From Herbihabitans rhizosphaerae (GTDB taxonomy: Bacteria; Actinomycetota; Actinomycetes; Mycobacteriales; Pseudonocardiaceae): a DNA stretch of 64,000 bases. The stretch is from contig NZ_SGWQ01000002.1 in NCBI RefSeq assembly GCF_004216555.1, positions 91,120 through 155,119 on the forward strand, given 5' to 3'. A model generated the notes under the pieces. The model worked only from the letters and a program-made list of their open reading frames with translations, was not told the origin of the DNA and did no database searches. Below, in pieces: positions 1 through 21,455 of this stretch. The translations under genes were made by a program, and so were the position numbers. How positions within the stretch are numbered: the stretch's first letter is position 1; each line of letters starts with the position of its first letter.

Positions 1-2
1 AG

Positions 3-1040
3 TGGGCGAAAGCGTTGGCGGACAAGGGATGGATCACTCCGCACTGGCCCACGGAGTACGGCGGCGCCGGCCTGTCGGCGCTGCTGGAGTTCGTGCTGCA
101 GGAAGAGATGATGCGCGCGCGGGTGCCCACCGTGAACGGCATCGGCGCGTTCCTGCTCGGCCCGACGCTGCTGGCGCACGGCACCGACGAGCAGAAGGCC
201 GAGCACCTGCCGAGGATCGCGCGCGGCGAGGCGACCTGGGCGCAGGGCTTCTCCGAACCCGGCGCCGGATCGGACCTCGCGAGCCTGCGCACCCGCGCGG
301 TGCGCGACGGGGACGACTACGTGGTGACCGGCCAGAAGGTGTGGACCTCACTCGGCCAGTACGCCGACTGGTTGTTCGTGCTGGTGCGCACCGACCCGGA
401 GGCGCCCAAGCACAAGGGCATCACGTTCCTGGTGCTGGACGCGAAGACCGAGGGCGTGACCGTCCGCCCGATCACCGACATTCGCGGCTCGGCCCCGTTC
501 GCGGAGATCTTCCTGGACGAGGTGCGGGTGCCGGTGGCCAACCGCGTCGGCGAGGAGAACAAGGGCTGGTACGTCGCGATGGACGCGCTGTCGTTCGAGC
601 GCGCGGGCATCGGGGCGTGCGTGAAGATGGAGCAGGCGCTCGCCGACCTGGTGACCTACCTGCGTTCGGAGGAGGGCAAGCGCTTCGTCCGCGCCGACCG
701 CGGCGCGCTTCGGCACGAGATCGCGCGCCGGTACACCGAGATCAGGGTGGCCTACAACCTCGCCAGGTACACGGTTTCCGTGCAGGCCGGCGGCGGCGTG
801 CCCGGATACGAGGCGTCGGTGAACCAGATGTACGGCGCCGAACTGCTGCAACGGCTGGCGCGCACCGGCGCGTCCGCGTTCGGCCCGTTCTCCCAGCTGT
901 GGCAACGCGACGGCGCGCCGCTGCACGCGACGTACGCGCATCTGCGGGCGGACGCGGTCGCGGCTACGTTCCTTGGTGGGACGACGGAGATCCAGCGCAA
1001 CGTGATCGCCACCCGTGGACTTGGCCTGCCCCGTAAGTAG
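3..1040 (+). CDS. Acyl-CoA dehydrogenase, 5' end outside the window
   Basis: FAD-dependent alpha,beta-dehydrogenation of an acyl-CoA ester. The frame is already open at base 3 (W-A-K-A-L-A-D-K-G-W), so the start lies upstream; the TTG at 15 is not a credible start. Family landmarks are the middle beta domain (EPGAGSDLASL, GQKVWTS) and the C-terminal GGTTEIQRN segment. It is followed after 23 bases by a hydratase gene and later by a second, shorter dehydrogenase. This pairing resembles the heteromeric (alpha2beta2) dehydrogenases known from actinobacterial steroid side-chain degradation; the heteromer is inference. Substrate unknown. Confidence 0.9.
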   Translation, partial: WAKALADKGWITPHWPTEYGGAGLSALLEFVLQEEMMRARVPTVNGIGAFLLGPTLLAHGTDEQKAEHLPRIARGEATWAQGFSEPGAGSDLASLRTRAVRDGDDYVVTGQKVWTSLGQYADWLFVLVRTDPEAPKHKGITFLVLDAKTEGVTVRPITDIRGSAPFAEIFLDEVRVPVANRVGEENKGWYVAMDALSFERAGIGACVKMEQALADLVTYLRSEEGKRFVRADRGALRHEIARRYTEIRVAYNLARYTVSVQAGGGVPGYEASVNQMYGAELLQRLARTGASAFGPFSQLWQRDGAPLHATYAHLRADAVAATFLGGTTEIQRNVIATRGLGLPRK

Positions 1041-1063
1041 CGGAAGAGAAAGAGAAGGAGCAC

Positions 1064-1810
1064 ATGTACGAGACCCTTGACGTACAGATCAAAGACCGAG
1101 TCGCCTGGCTGACGCTCAACCGCCCGGACAAGCTGAACGCGCTGACTCCGGGCACCATGGAGGAGCTTCGCCGGGCGTTCACCGAGATCGATGACGACGA
1201 GGACGTCTGCGTTGCCGTGCTCAGAGGCGCGGGGGAGAGGGCCTTCTGCGCCGGGATGGACCTGGACTGGTCCGAGGGGCTGACCAAGAAGGACCGGATC
1301 GAGCAGGGCCGGCTCGGCGAGAAGACGTTCGCGATGATGTCGCGGCTGTCCATTCCGGTCTTCGCCGCGGTGCACGGCTACGCCGTGGGCGGCGGGCTGG
1401 AGCTGGCGCTGGGCGCGGACTTCATCGTGGCGCACGAGAACGCGAAGATGGGGCTGGTGGAGATCACCCTGTCCGCGAAGCCGCCGTACCAGCCGAAGTT
1501 CATGGACGGCAAGGAGGACCCGGACCAGCCCGAGTTCGGCGGGTCCGCGCCCGGCTGGGGCGGGGTGAAGCGGCTGCCGCAGCGGATCGGCAAGGCCCGC
1601 GCGATGGAGATGCTGTTCACCGGCGTGCGGCTGGACGCCGAGCGCGCGCTGAAACTGGGTCTGATCAACGACATCTACGCCGCCGACGAGTTCGACTCGC
1701 GGGTGGAGGAGCTGGCAACGCGGATCGCCGCGATGAACCGGTACAACCTGCGCCTGGTCAAGGAACTCGTGCAGAGCGGCTATGACTGGATCGAACCCCA
1801 CCCATCCTGA
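1064..1810 (+). CDS. Enoyl-CoA hydratase/isomerase (crotonase) family protein
   Basis: A 248-residue crotonase-fold protein that probably hydrates the enoyl-CoA made by the neighbouring dehydrogenases. Both oxyanion-hole regions are present (AFCAGMDLDW at about 60-69 and GYAVGGGLELALGAD at 105-119), and both hydratase glutamates appear retained (Glu113 and Glu133 by pattern). Odd feature: about 25 extra residues at 138-163 (KPPYQPKFMDGKEDPDQPEFG) sit between the second glutamate and the GGVKRLP helix, where typical hydratases have a short IPGAGGTQRL loop. A good ribosome site (AGAAGGAG) precedes the ATG. Middle gene of the acyl-CoA operon. Confidence 0.88.
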   Translation: MYETLDVQIKDRVAWLTLNRPDKLNALTPGTMEELRRAFTEIDDDEDVCVAVLRGAGERAFCAGMDLDWSEGLTKKDRIEQGRLGEKTFAMMSRLSIPVFAAVHGYAVGGGLELALGADFIVAHENAKMGLVEITLSAKPPYQPKFMDGKEDPDQPEFGGSAPGWGGVKRLPQRIGKARAMEMLFTGVRLDAERALKLGLINDIYAADEFDSRVEELATRIAAMNRYNLRLVKELVQSGYDWIEPHPS

Positions 1811-1825
1811 GGAAGGAGTCACTCC

Positions 1826-2767
1826 ATGCGGATCTATCGGATCGACCACGTCGCACAGGTGACGCCCGACCTGGACGGCCAGGTTTCCTTGCTGCGCAAC
1901 GTCTTCGGGTTCCGGCCGACGAGTCGCTGGGACAACCCGGAGCAGGGTGTCAAGGGCGTGCGGCTCGCCGTGCCCGGCAGTTGGGGTCAGGACTGGGTGG
2001 TGCTCGCCCCGTCCGGCGAGAACTCGCCGTTGCAGTCCACTTTGGACGAACAGAAGGGCAGGCCGGGGTTCCACCACGTCGGCGCCGAGGTGCCCGATCT
2101 GGACGCGGTGCGCGCCGAGCTGGACAAGCGCGGGCTGTCCTATGTGGACTCCGGGCACGGCTGGATCGAGACGTCGCTGACCCCGCCGGAGCACGGGCCT
2201 GGGGTGCGCTTTCGGTTGCGCGGCATCGGAAGTCTGGCGCTCGCCGGTGACGAGAACGCGGTGCCGGTCAGCGATTCTGATGTGTCCGAAGTGGACGGTC
2301 CGGCGGTCGGGATCGTCACCATGGATCACATCTGCCAGGCCTACCCGGACCGTGAGGCGCTCGCCCAGTGGTACGCGGACCTGGCCGGGTTCCTGCCGAT
2401 CTGGAAGACGCCGATCGACGAGCTGCCCGACATGGCCGACCTGGTGCTGAACATTCCAGGGTCCTCGGTGTGCTGGGAGATCATCATGCCGCGCGGTGAG
2501 GACTCGTTCATCGACCGGTTCCTGGCCAAGAACGGCACGGCGGTGCACCACATCACGTTCCAGGTCGCCGACTGGGACGCGGCGCGCGCTGCCCTTGCCC
2601 AGCACGGGATCGAGCCGTTCGACGACGAGGAGGGTGTCACCGACGGCGCGGCCTGGAAGCACACGTTCGTGCACCCGAAGCAGACCGGCGGTGTGCTGGT
2701 GCAGCTGTTCTGGGAGGAGAAGCCGGGCGTGTGGGTCCGGTCCGACAAGATCCCGGTGGACGCCTAG
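1826..2767 (+). CDS. Two-domain VOC (glyoxalase/dioxygenase superfamily) protein
   Basis: A 313-residue protein made of two vicinal-oxygen-chelate halves (about 4-135 and 163-297). The second half resembles methylmalonyl-CoA epimerase (DHICQ near 167, AVHHITFQV at 239-247, FVHPKQTGGVLVQLF at 281-295); the two-module layout also recalls 4-hydroxyphenylpyruvate dioxygenase. Metal-ligand candidates are His8, His83/84, His168 and His241. By my alignment the usual C-terminal Glu ligand is Gln293, so metal chemistry is uncertain. It starts 15 bases after the hydratase gene behind GGAAGGAG. Probably acts on the pathway's CoA ester or a ring-derived product; the reaction is unknown. Confidence 0.75.
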   Translation: MRIYRIDHVAQVTPDLDGQVSLLRNVFGFRPTSRWDNPEQGVKGVRLAVPGSWGQDWVVLAPSGENSPLQSTLDEQKGRPGFHHVGAEVPDLDAVRAELDKRGLSYVDSGHGWIETSLTPPEHGPGVRFRLRGIGSLALAGDENAVPVSDSDVSEVDGPAVGIVTMDHICQAYPDREALAQWYADLAGFLPIWKTPIDELPDMADLVLNIPGSSVCWEIIMPRGEDSFIDRFLAKNGTAVHHITFQVADWDAARAALAQHGIEPFDDEEGVTDGAAWKHTFVHPKQTGGVLVQLFWEEKPGVWVRSDKIPVDA

Positions 2768-3798
2768 TGGACCTCACACTCACCGAGGACCAACAGCTGG
2801 TCCAATCCACGGCACGGGAGTTCCTCGCCGGGCGCGCCGGCGCGGACGGATCCGAGCTGTGGAAGGAGATCGTCGACCTCGGCTGGACCGGGCTGGCGCT
2901 GCCGGAGGACTCCGGCGGCGTCGGCTCGGACTTCCTGGACGTGTGCCTGCTCGCCGAGGAGTTGGGTCGCGCCGGGGTGGCCACGCCGTTCACGCCGACC
3001 GTCGCGGCCGCGCTGGCGATCGCTGAATTCGGTACCCCGCAACAGAAGCAGGACGTGCTGCCGGCGATCGTGGAAGGCCGGACGATCGCCCTCGCGCGCG
3101 GGCACTGGGGTGCCGAGGGGTCCGACCTGACCGCGACACCGGCCGGCGACGGGTACACGGTGGACGGTCGTGCGCTGTTCGTTCCGTTCGCCGGCGAGGC
3201 TGCCGAGCTGCTGGTGATCGCCGGCACGGTGGTTGCTCTGGTCGACGTCAGCACGCCGGGGATCACCCGCGAGCGCCTCGACGTGGTCGGCAACGAGCCA
3301 ATGTACTCGGTCACGTTCGACGGTGTTTCCGTTGCGGCACAACGGGTTCTCGCCGACGGTGTGGACGCGGTGACGGCGTACGCCACCGTGCTCACTTGCG
3401 CGGAGATGGTCGGCGGCGCGCAGGCCGTGCTGGACATGACGGTGGACTACGCCACGCAGCGCCGCCAGTTCGACAAGCCGATCGGCACGTTCCAGGCGGT
3501 GCAGCACCACTGCGCGAACATGGCGATCGACGTGTTGGGCTCGCGGTTCGCCACCTACGAGGCGGCGTGGAAACTCGACACCGGGCAAGATGCCGGCACC
3601 GAGATCAACACGGCGAAGGCATTCGTCAGCGACGCCTACGAGCGGGTGTGCGCGCTCGGCCACCAGGTGCACGGTGCCATCGGGTTCACCGCCGAGCACG
3701 AGCTGCACCGGTATCTTCGACATGCCACGGCCGCCGCGCTCAACCACGGCGACGCCGATTTCCATCTCGACCAGCTCGCCACCCGGCTGGGTTTGTAG
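2767..3798 (+). CDS. Acyl-CoA dehydrogenase, short type
   Basis: A 343-residue acyl-CoA dehydrogenase fold starting at GTG 2767, whose first base is the last base of the preceding TAG stop (TAGTG), so translation is probably coupled. N-terminal helical domain LTEDQQLVQSTAREF, middle domain LARGHWGAEGSDL, C-terminal RRQFDKPIGTFQAVQHH and QVHGAIGFTAEHELHRY. The middle region lacks the strong FAD-contact motifs of standard family members. This is typical of the partner subunit in heteromeric dehydrogenases, so it may pair with the first gene of the window (inference). Confidence 0.85.
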   Translation: MDLTLTEDQQLVQSTAREFLAGRAGADGSELWKEIVDLGWTGLALPEDSGGVGSDFLDVCLLAEELGRAGVATPFTPTVAAALAIAEFGTPQQKQDVLPAIVEGRTIALARGHWGAEGSDLTATPAGDGYTVDGRALFVPFAGEAAELLVIAGTVVALVDVSTPGITRERLDVVGNEPMYSVTFDGVSVAAQRVLADGVDAVTAYATVLTCAEMVGGAQAVLDMTVDYATQRRQFDKPIGTFQAVQHHCANMAIDVLGSRFATYEAAWKLDTGQDAGTEINTAKAFVSDAYERVCALGHQVHGAIGFTAEHELHRYLRHATAAALNHGDADFHLDQLATRLGL

Positions 3799-3805
3799 GA
3801 GCACG

Positions 3806-4885
3806 ATGCGGGAACCTTTTTCGCGGTTCGGCCTGTCGGCGGAACCGGGAAGTGATGAATTCTGGAATGCCGTGCACGGGCCGGTGCCGGTTCCCGATTC
3901 CGACGGCTGGTCGACGTTGTTTCTGTGGCGCGGATCACCGGCCACGCTGTGGTTCGAGTCCTGGTCGGACACGATAAAACTCCGGCAATGGGAAGATTCG
4001 GACTGCTGGTACGCGGAAGTGCCGATGCCCGCGCGATTGCGGGTGACCTACCAGTACCGGACCGACGACGGCCACGACGCCGACCCGTTGAACCCGGCCG
4101 CCGCCGGGATCGACCGTTCGATCTTCGCCACGCCCGACGCGCAGGAGCAGCCGCACTGGCCGGTGGTCGGGCCGGACGACGTGCTTCCCTTGCCACGGAC
4201 CAGAATTCGCTGGATCAGCACCCTGTTTGGTGGTCGCCGCACCGTCCGCGTCCACCAGCCGGACGGCGCCGGTCCGCATCCGACCGTGCTCCTGCTGGAC
4301 GGCGACGACTGGATGCACGTGCACCCGGCGATGACCGCGTTCGAATCGGCCGTGACCGCCGGAGAAATGCCGCCCGCGACGCTCGTTTTCCTGCCCACCC
4401 CGAACTCTCGCGAGGCAGAATTCGCGTGCAACCCGACATTGTGGAAAGCGATTCGCGACGAGCTGATGCCGCTTCTGTCGGAAAACGGCGTGGCGATCGA
4501 TCGGGAAAAGCTGGTGGTCGCCGGCCAGAGTTACGGCGGGCTCAGCGCGTTCTATGCCGCACTGGAATTCCCGGACCTCGTTTCCCGCGTCGCCTGCCAG
4601 TCGGGTTCGTTCTGGTGGCGAGCGAATCGCCAGGACGACTCATTCGACGGCCCACTCGGCGGTGACATCGCCGAGCGCCTCACGAAGGTGGACCTGTCCC
4701 GGCTGCGCGTCGCCTTCGATGTGGGGGAGCACGAGACCGAGATGCTGCCGCACTGCGAACTCGTCGAGAAGCTGACCGAAGAGGCGGGTGCCACCGTGCG
4801 CGTGTCCCGATCGACCTCGGCCCACGACCGCGCCGGCTGGCGGCACCCACTCGTCCGCGACGTCGCCTGGGCGCTGCGGGACTGA
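3806..4885 (+). CDS. Fes-like siderophore esterase (alpha/beta hydrolase)
   Basis: A 359-residue protein with the two-part layout of enterochelin esterase: an N-terminal beta domain (about 10-120) and a C-terminal D/EstA-type alpha/beta hydrolase. The nucleophile elbow is GQSYGG with Ser242; His340 in SAHDRAGWRHP is the probable catalytic His. The ATG at 3806 has AGGAGCACG upstream and is 7 bases after the dehydrogenase stop, so it is co-transcribed with the CoA operon. Coelichelin clusters contain an esterase (CchJ) thought to act in release or hydrolysis. This gene lies about 2.2 kb beyond the siderophore exporter and may fill that role here, although no iron box is visible in front of it. 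Confidence 0.78.
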   Translation: MREPFSRFGLSAEPGSDEFWNAVHGPVPVPDSDGWSTLFLWRGSPATLWFESWSDTIKLRQWEDSDCWYAEVPMPARLRVTYQYRTDDGHDADPLNPAAAGIDRSIFATPDAQEQPHWPVVGPDDVLPLPRTRIRWISTLFGGRRTVRVHQPDGAGPHPTVLLLDGDDWMHVHPAMTAFESAVTAGEMPPATLVFLPTPNSREAEFACNPTLWKAIRDELMPLLSENGVAIDREKLVVAGQSYGGLSAFYAALEFPDLVSRVACQSGSFWWRANRQDDSFDGPLGGDIAERLTKVDLSRLRVAFDVGEHETEMLPHCELVEKLTEEAGATVRVSRSTSAHDRAGWRHPLVRDVAWALRD

Positions 4886-4899
4886 CAGTTGGAGGCGGC

Positions 4900-5661
4900 A
4901 TGGAGAAGATCGACTACGACGCACGGCTGCACGCGGTTTACACCGCCGGCCGGCGGATGTCGCCCGACGCACTACGAACCTGGATGGAGGCGTTCGCCCG
5001 CCACCTGCCGCAGTCACGACCACTGGCCTGGCTCGACCTGGGCTCGGGTGCCGGCCGGCTGACCCCCTCGTTGGCGAATGCGTTCGGCGGCCCTGTGCAC
5101 GGGGTCGAGCCGTCGGACAAGATGCGTGCTCGAGCCCTTGCCGAAGCCGGCCATCCCGACGTCACGTATTCGGCCGGGTCCGCCGAGCACATTCCGTTGC
5201 CGGATGCCTCGTGCGACGCGGCGTTGCTGTTCTTCGTCTGGCACCACGTAGCCGATCACGAGCGCGCCGCTCAGGAATTGCGCCGGGTCGTCAAGCCAGG
5301 CGGCACGCTGCTCGTGCAGGTCAACTTTTCCGACCGGATGCCGGACACCTGGTGGTTCCGGGTCGTGCCCGAATGGAAGAAGGTCGACACGGCGCAGTTC
5401 CGGTCCCAGGACGAGGTGATAGCCGACTTCGCCGGCGCCGGGTGGACGCTCGCCTCTCGTGACGAAGTCACCTGGCCTCGTTCGGCGAGCTTGGCCGAGG
5501 ATCTCGAGCGGCTGAAGCTGCGTGCCGTCTCGCTCTTCGAGCACATGAGCGAGGAGGCCGTCGAAGAGGGCTTCGCCCGGATCGAGGCGGCGCTGCCCTC
5601 ACTCGACGACGGACCGCAATACGAGACCAACCACCTGCTCGTCTTCCAGAACGGTGCTTAA
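4900..5661 (+). CDS. Class I SAM-dependent methyltransferase
   Basis: A 253-residue Rossmann methyltransferase. Motif I is LDLGSGAGRLTPSL (about 44-57), the acidic residue after beta2 is in GVEPSDKM, and motif IV is CDAALLFFVWHHV followed by LRRVVKPGGTLLVQV. This is the Methyltransf_11/25-type layout used on small molecules. It begins 14 bases after the esterase gene behind GGAGG, so it is the last gene of the plus-strand operon, converging on the small secreted protein gene. Substrate cannot be read from sequence. Confidence 0.85.
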   Translation: MEKIDYDARLHAVYTAGRRMSPDALRTWMEAFARHLPQSRPLAWLDLGSGAGRLTPSLANAFGGPVHGVEPSDKMRARALAEAGHPDVTYSAGSAEHIPLPDASCDAALLFFVWHHVADHERAAQELRRVVKPGGTLLVQVNFSDRMPDTWWFRVVPEWKKVDTAQFRSQDEVIADFAGAGWTLASRDEVTWPRSASLAEDLERLKLRAVSLFEHMSEEAVEEGFARIEAALPSLDDGPQYETNHLLVFQNGA

Positions 5662-5680
5662 ATCGACCACTAAGCCACTG

Positions 5681-6034
5681 CTAACAACTGCCAGACCTCA
5701 GGATCCACAGATAGAATCTCCAGTCGCTGGGAAATTCACGCCTAACCGTTCCCCTGGGTGGCGCACACGCATTACTGTGCCAGGTGACCTCACCGGTATG
5801 GACATTCCGAACGTACAGCTCCAGGGGGATGTTTCTTCCGCAAGATCTGTTAAAAAGCGTTGCCCAGCCGATGCCGCTGTCCCAATTAGTGCAGCCAGGC
5901 CATGCATCAGAAGCATCTGCCAACCCGTTGACAGGACCGGTTGCGGTGTCCGCGCCTGCTGGAGAAACATTGAGTCCTACCAGCAGCGCTACACCCGCTA
6001 GTGTGGACGTAGCCACTCTCATCAAATTTCTCAT
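5681..6034 (-). CDS. Small secreted cysteine-containing protein, unknown function
   Basis: A 117-residue protein starting at the ATG at 6034 (MRNLMRVATSTLAG). It has a clear Sec signal peptide (basic start, hydrophobic ALLVGLNV, AGA cleavage box near residue 29). The mature part of about 88 residues has four cysteines (in PGCTNW, RSCGRN, NACAPP and the C-terminal SGSC), suggesting two disulfides, and is rich in Trp. I recognise no family. Base composition is lower in GC than the flanking genes, which fits an accessory gene. A longer reading frame upstream of 6034 lacks a signal-like start and was not used. Confidence 0.55.
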   Translation of the reverse strand: MRNLMRVATSTLAGVALLVGLNVSPAGADTATGPVNGLADASDAWPGCTNWDSGIGWATLFNRSCGRNIPLELYVRNVHTGEVTWHSNACAPPRGTVRREFPSDWRFYLWILRSGSC

Positions 6035-6269
6035 CGTAATACCATCGCTTCCGATTTCGGTCGCGGCCCTGGTGCGGCATCCACCCCCTGGCCGCAAAAC
6101 GTCTTACCCCTGAACATGCTCACACAGCCCCCTTGCAAAAAGCTTGTGGCGCTGGTCCGGACCAAGCTTGGCCGCCAGTTGGCAGGGCACAGTTGGTCTG
6201 CACCTTCAATCCGGCAAGGGCCTCGGCGCTGACCGTGGCCGCCGTTCTGCCACACGGTCGATACCAACT

Positions 6270-6332
6270 GAACTCCAGGCAGGGCGGGCTGGTGATGATC
6301 ACGATGGTGGTTCTGCCGGTGCGCAGCTTGTG
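6270..6332 (-). pseudogene. Scrap resembling the end of an ABC ATPase
   Basis: The minus strand encodes HKLRTGRTTIVIITSPPCLEF directly after the phosphatase stop. This is very close to [20 protein letters not shown] in the siderophore ABC transporter gene about 1 kb away (near 7205-7258), including at DNA level. After this block the similarity fades and the frame closes. It looks like a fragment left by duplication or recombination. The rest of 6035-6334 shows no convincing gene. Confidence 0.35.
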
Positions 6333-6334
6333 GT

Positions 6335-7054
6335 TCAGGTAGTCAAGCGGGTCCGCAGGGCGGCGAGTTCAGTGTCGGACAGACCGTTCTCGAGGAGGAA
6401 GTCGGGCATCGTCAGCGATGCGATCGTCGAGGTCAGCGACGCCTCGATGGTGGTGTTGTGCTTCGCGACGATCTCGCTCACCGCGGCGAGTTGGTCGCGG
6501 AAGCCGAGTTCGTCGTACCGTTGTTTCATCCGGTCGTAGGTCAGCAGATAGTCGGCGATGATCTCTTCCGACGTCGCTCCGGCCAGCGTAAGCAACACCA
6601 AGGCGAGTAGCCCGGTTCGGTCTTTGCCGCCGGCGCAGTGGAATACGACGCATCCCGGCGCGGCGGTGGCGATAGCCCGGAGGGCGATGACCACCGGCTC
6701 CGGGTGCTCGGCCAGCATCTCCGGGAAGTACAGCGGCGAGGCCAGGTTGTCGATCTTTTCCCAGTGCTCGTAGAACGGCGTGCCGATTGGATCCAGCGGT
6801 ACCCGCACGGTCGTGATCCCCGCAGGTCTCGGCGCGCGGTCCTGCCCGCACTCGTCAGCGTGGCGCAGATCGATGACGGTGCGGACCCCGTACGCCCAGG
6901 CCGCCGCCCACCCAGCCTCGCTCAAGCGCGCTGGCGCCTCCATCCGGACCACCGCACCCAGTCGGACCCGCCCCAGCCCGCCCAGATCACGAACGTTGAC
7001 GCATCCGTCCCATGCAAGCTCTCTGCCACCAGCCACATCCACCAGACGCGGCAC
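6335..7054 (-). CDS. Protein-tyrosine/serine phosphatase (Y_phosphatase3 type)
   Basis: A 239-residue phosphatase of the bacterial tyrosine phosphatase family related to MptpB. The P-loop is HCAGGKDRTG with catalytic Cys140 and Arg146, the general-acid region is TTVRVPLDP, and an N-terminal NVRDLGGL block is characteristic of the family. No signal peptide, so it acts in the cytoplasm or is exported by another route. It lies downstream of the siderophore exporter on the same strand, separated by 36 bases. A link to siderophore function is not evident. Confidence 0.85.
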   Translation of the reverse strand: MPRLVDVAGGRELAWDGCVNVRDLGGLGRVRLGAVVRMEAPARLSEAGWAAAWAYGVRTVIDLRHADECGQDRAPRPAGITTVRVPLDPIGTPFYEHWEKIDNLASPLYFPEMLAEHPEPVVIALRAIATAAPGCVVFHCAGGKDRTGLLALVLLTLAGATSEEIIADYLLTYDRMKQRYDELGFRDQLAAVSEIVAKHNTTIEASLTSTIASLTMPDFLLENGLSDTELAALRTRLTT

Positions 7055-7090
7055 CCCGCTCCCGGGTTGGTTCGTGCGCCCAGTGGGCGC

Positions 7091-8777
7091 TCAGCGCGCG
7101 ACGGCGAGGCGGTAGGCGTCGTCGGTGGTGAGCAGGTCGCGGTGCACGCCTTCGGTGGCGACCGCGCCGTCGTCGAGCACGATCACGCGGTCGGCGACGT
7201 CCAGCAGTGCCGGGCTCGTGGTGATCACGATGGTGGTGCGGCCGGCTCGAAGCTTCGCCACGCGCTGGGCGATCAGTTGCTCGGTGACCGCGTCGACCGC
7301 TGTGGTCGGATCGTGCAGCACGAGGATGTCGGGCCCGGCGGCGAGGGCGCGGGCGAGGGCCAGCCGTTGGCGCTGGCCGCCGGAGAGGTTGGCACCGCGA
7401 TCACGGACGCCGTAGTCGAGACCGTCGCGGTGCAGTGCCACGACGTCGGTCAGCATGGCGGCCTCGACCGCTTCGGGTACCAGCTTGCTCGTGCCGGACG
7501 GGTCGATGTTGGTGCGCAGCGTGCCGGCGAAGACCTCGCTGTGGCTGGGGTTGACCAGCAGTGTCGCGCGCACGCTGTCGACGGACAGCTCGGCGATCGC
7601 CTGGCCGTTCACTCGGACCACACCGTCGTGGTCGGCCGGCGGCACCTCGACGGCGAGGATCGCGGCCAGTTCGGCGGCGGTGCGCTGGGAGTGGGCCGCG
7701 ATCGCGACGAAGGCGCCGGCCGGGACGTCGAACGTCACCTCGCGCAGCGACCCGTGGCGCACGCCGTCCAACTCGAGGCGCCCGCCCGATGGTGACGGCT
7801 GATCTCCCGGCGTCATCACGGGTGGGGCGGCGAGCACCAGCGCCATTCGGTCGGCCGAGGCGCGCGCCATCATCACGTACTTGGGCATCTCGGAGAACAG
7901 CTTGAGCGGCTCCATGATGAACTGCGCCAGCCCGACCGCCATGACGAGTTGGCCGATTGTCATCTGATTGTCGAAGGTCAACCAGCCGGCGATCAGTGTC
8001 ACCGCGGCGGCCAACACGGAGTTGAGGGCGAGCGCGGTGCCGGCGTAGGTGCCGTTGGCCCGCGCGACCGTGATCGCCTGGCTCTTGGCCTGCGTGCTCA
8101 TCTTCCGGTAGCCGACGAACGCCGCGTGGCTGCCGCCGAACCCGTGCAGCGGCCGCAGCCCGGCGATCAGGTCGGACACCTTCGCGCCGGCTCGGGCCAC
8201 GCGCGCCTGCTGTTCCTTGGTGCTCGACCCGATCCGCCGCGACATCAGGCTCAGCACGGCGAGGATCGCGGCGGTCCCGAAGATCACCAGTAGGCCGAGC
8301 CAGATGCTGGCCATGGCCAGTGCGACCGCCGTGATCAACACCGCGACCAGTGAGCTGACCAGAAGTGGGACCACTTCGATGATGTCGGCGGTCTGGTCGG
8401 CGTCTTCGGTGGCGATGGTCAGTACCTCGCCCGATTTGAGATCCACGTCCTGCGCGACGGGCTGCAGCCCGCACCCGGCCACCCGCACCCGCCACCGGTG
8501 CGCCTCGGTCGTGTTGGCCTTCTGCAGGATGCGCATGCCGAACCGCCACGACATCGACACCGTCGTGATCACCGCGGCGAGCGCGAGAACGGACAGCCCG
8601 AGCGAGCCGAGGTTCCCGCCTCGGATCGCGAACTCGACGATGGCACCGAGCACGATGGGCACAGCCGTCTCGGCGGCCTGGTACATACCCATCAGCACCG
8701 TGCCGGCGGCCATCGCGCCTCGGTTACGGCGCAGCGCCAGCCGAAGAATCGCCGAACCTGTGCGGGCGTCGTTCTGA

Positions 8778-8785
<8 letters not shown>
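7091..8785 (-). CDS. cchI: ABC exporter half-transporter with degenerate ATP site (CchI-like)
   Basis: A 564-residue fusion of a six-helix exporter domain (about 25-310) and an ATPase domain (335-564). The ATPase is unusual: where Walker A should be (361-372) it reads [12 protein letters not shown] with no GKT/S, Walker B is LHDPTTAVD (aspartate replaced by His491) and the H-loop His is Ser524, while the signature LSGGQRQR (467-474) is perfect. It therefore probably supplies only the signature half of an ATP site to a partner, presumably the exporter at 19668-21455. The ATG at 8785 overlaps the NRPS stop by 8 bases (ATGACTGA), so it is translationally coupled. Likely role: siderophore export. 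Confidence 0.85.
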
Positions 8786-19619
<10,834 letters not shown>

Positions 19620-19636
19620 TTCACGACTCCCAAATC

Positions 19637-19655
19637 CCAGGTAAGCCTTACCTAA
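19637..19655 (-). promoter_or_regulatory. Iron box (DmdR/IdeR type) before the NRPS gene
   Basis: On the minus strand this reads TTAGGTAAGGCTTACCTGG, containing a perfect 7+1+7 palindrome (AGGTAAG-C-CTTACCT). It matches the actinobacterial iron-repressor consensus TTAGGTTAGGCTAACCTAA. It lies between the exporter gene stop (19668) and the NRPS start (19619), so it should repress NRPS and downstream exporter transcription when iron is plentiful. Confidence 0.85.
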
Positions 19656-19667
19656 CCGCGATCGACA

Positions 19668-21451
<1,784 letters not shown>

Positions 21452-21455
<4 letters not shown>

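Noticed and set aside
752..2674. Long minus-strand open frame opposite the acyl-CoA operon
   Set aside because: It lies antisense to three well-supported genes, has no recognisable domain, and is explained by the GC bias of the coding strand.
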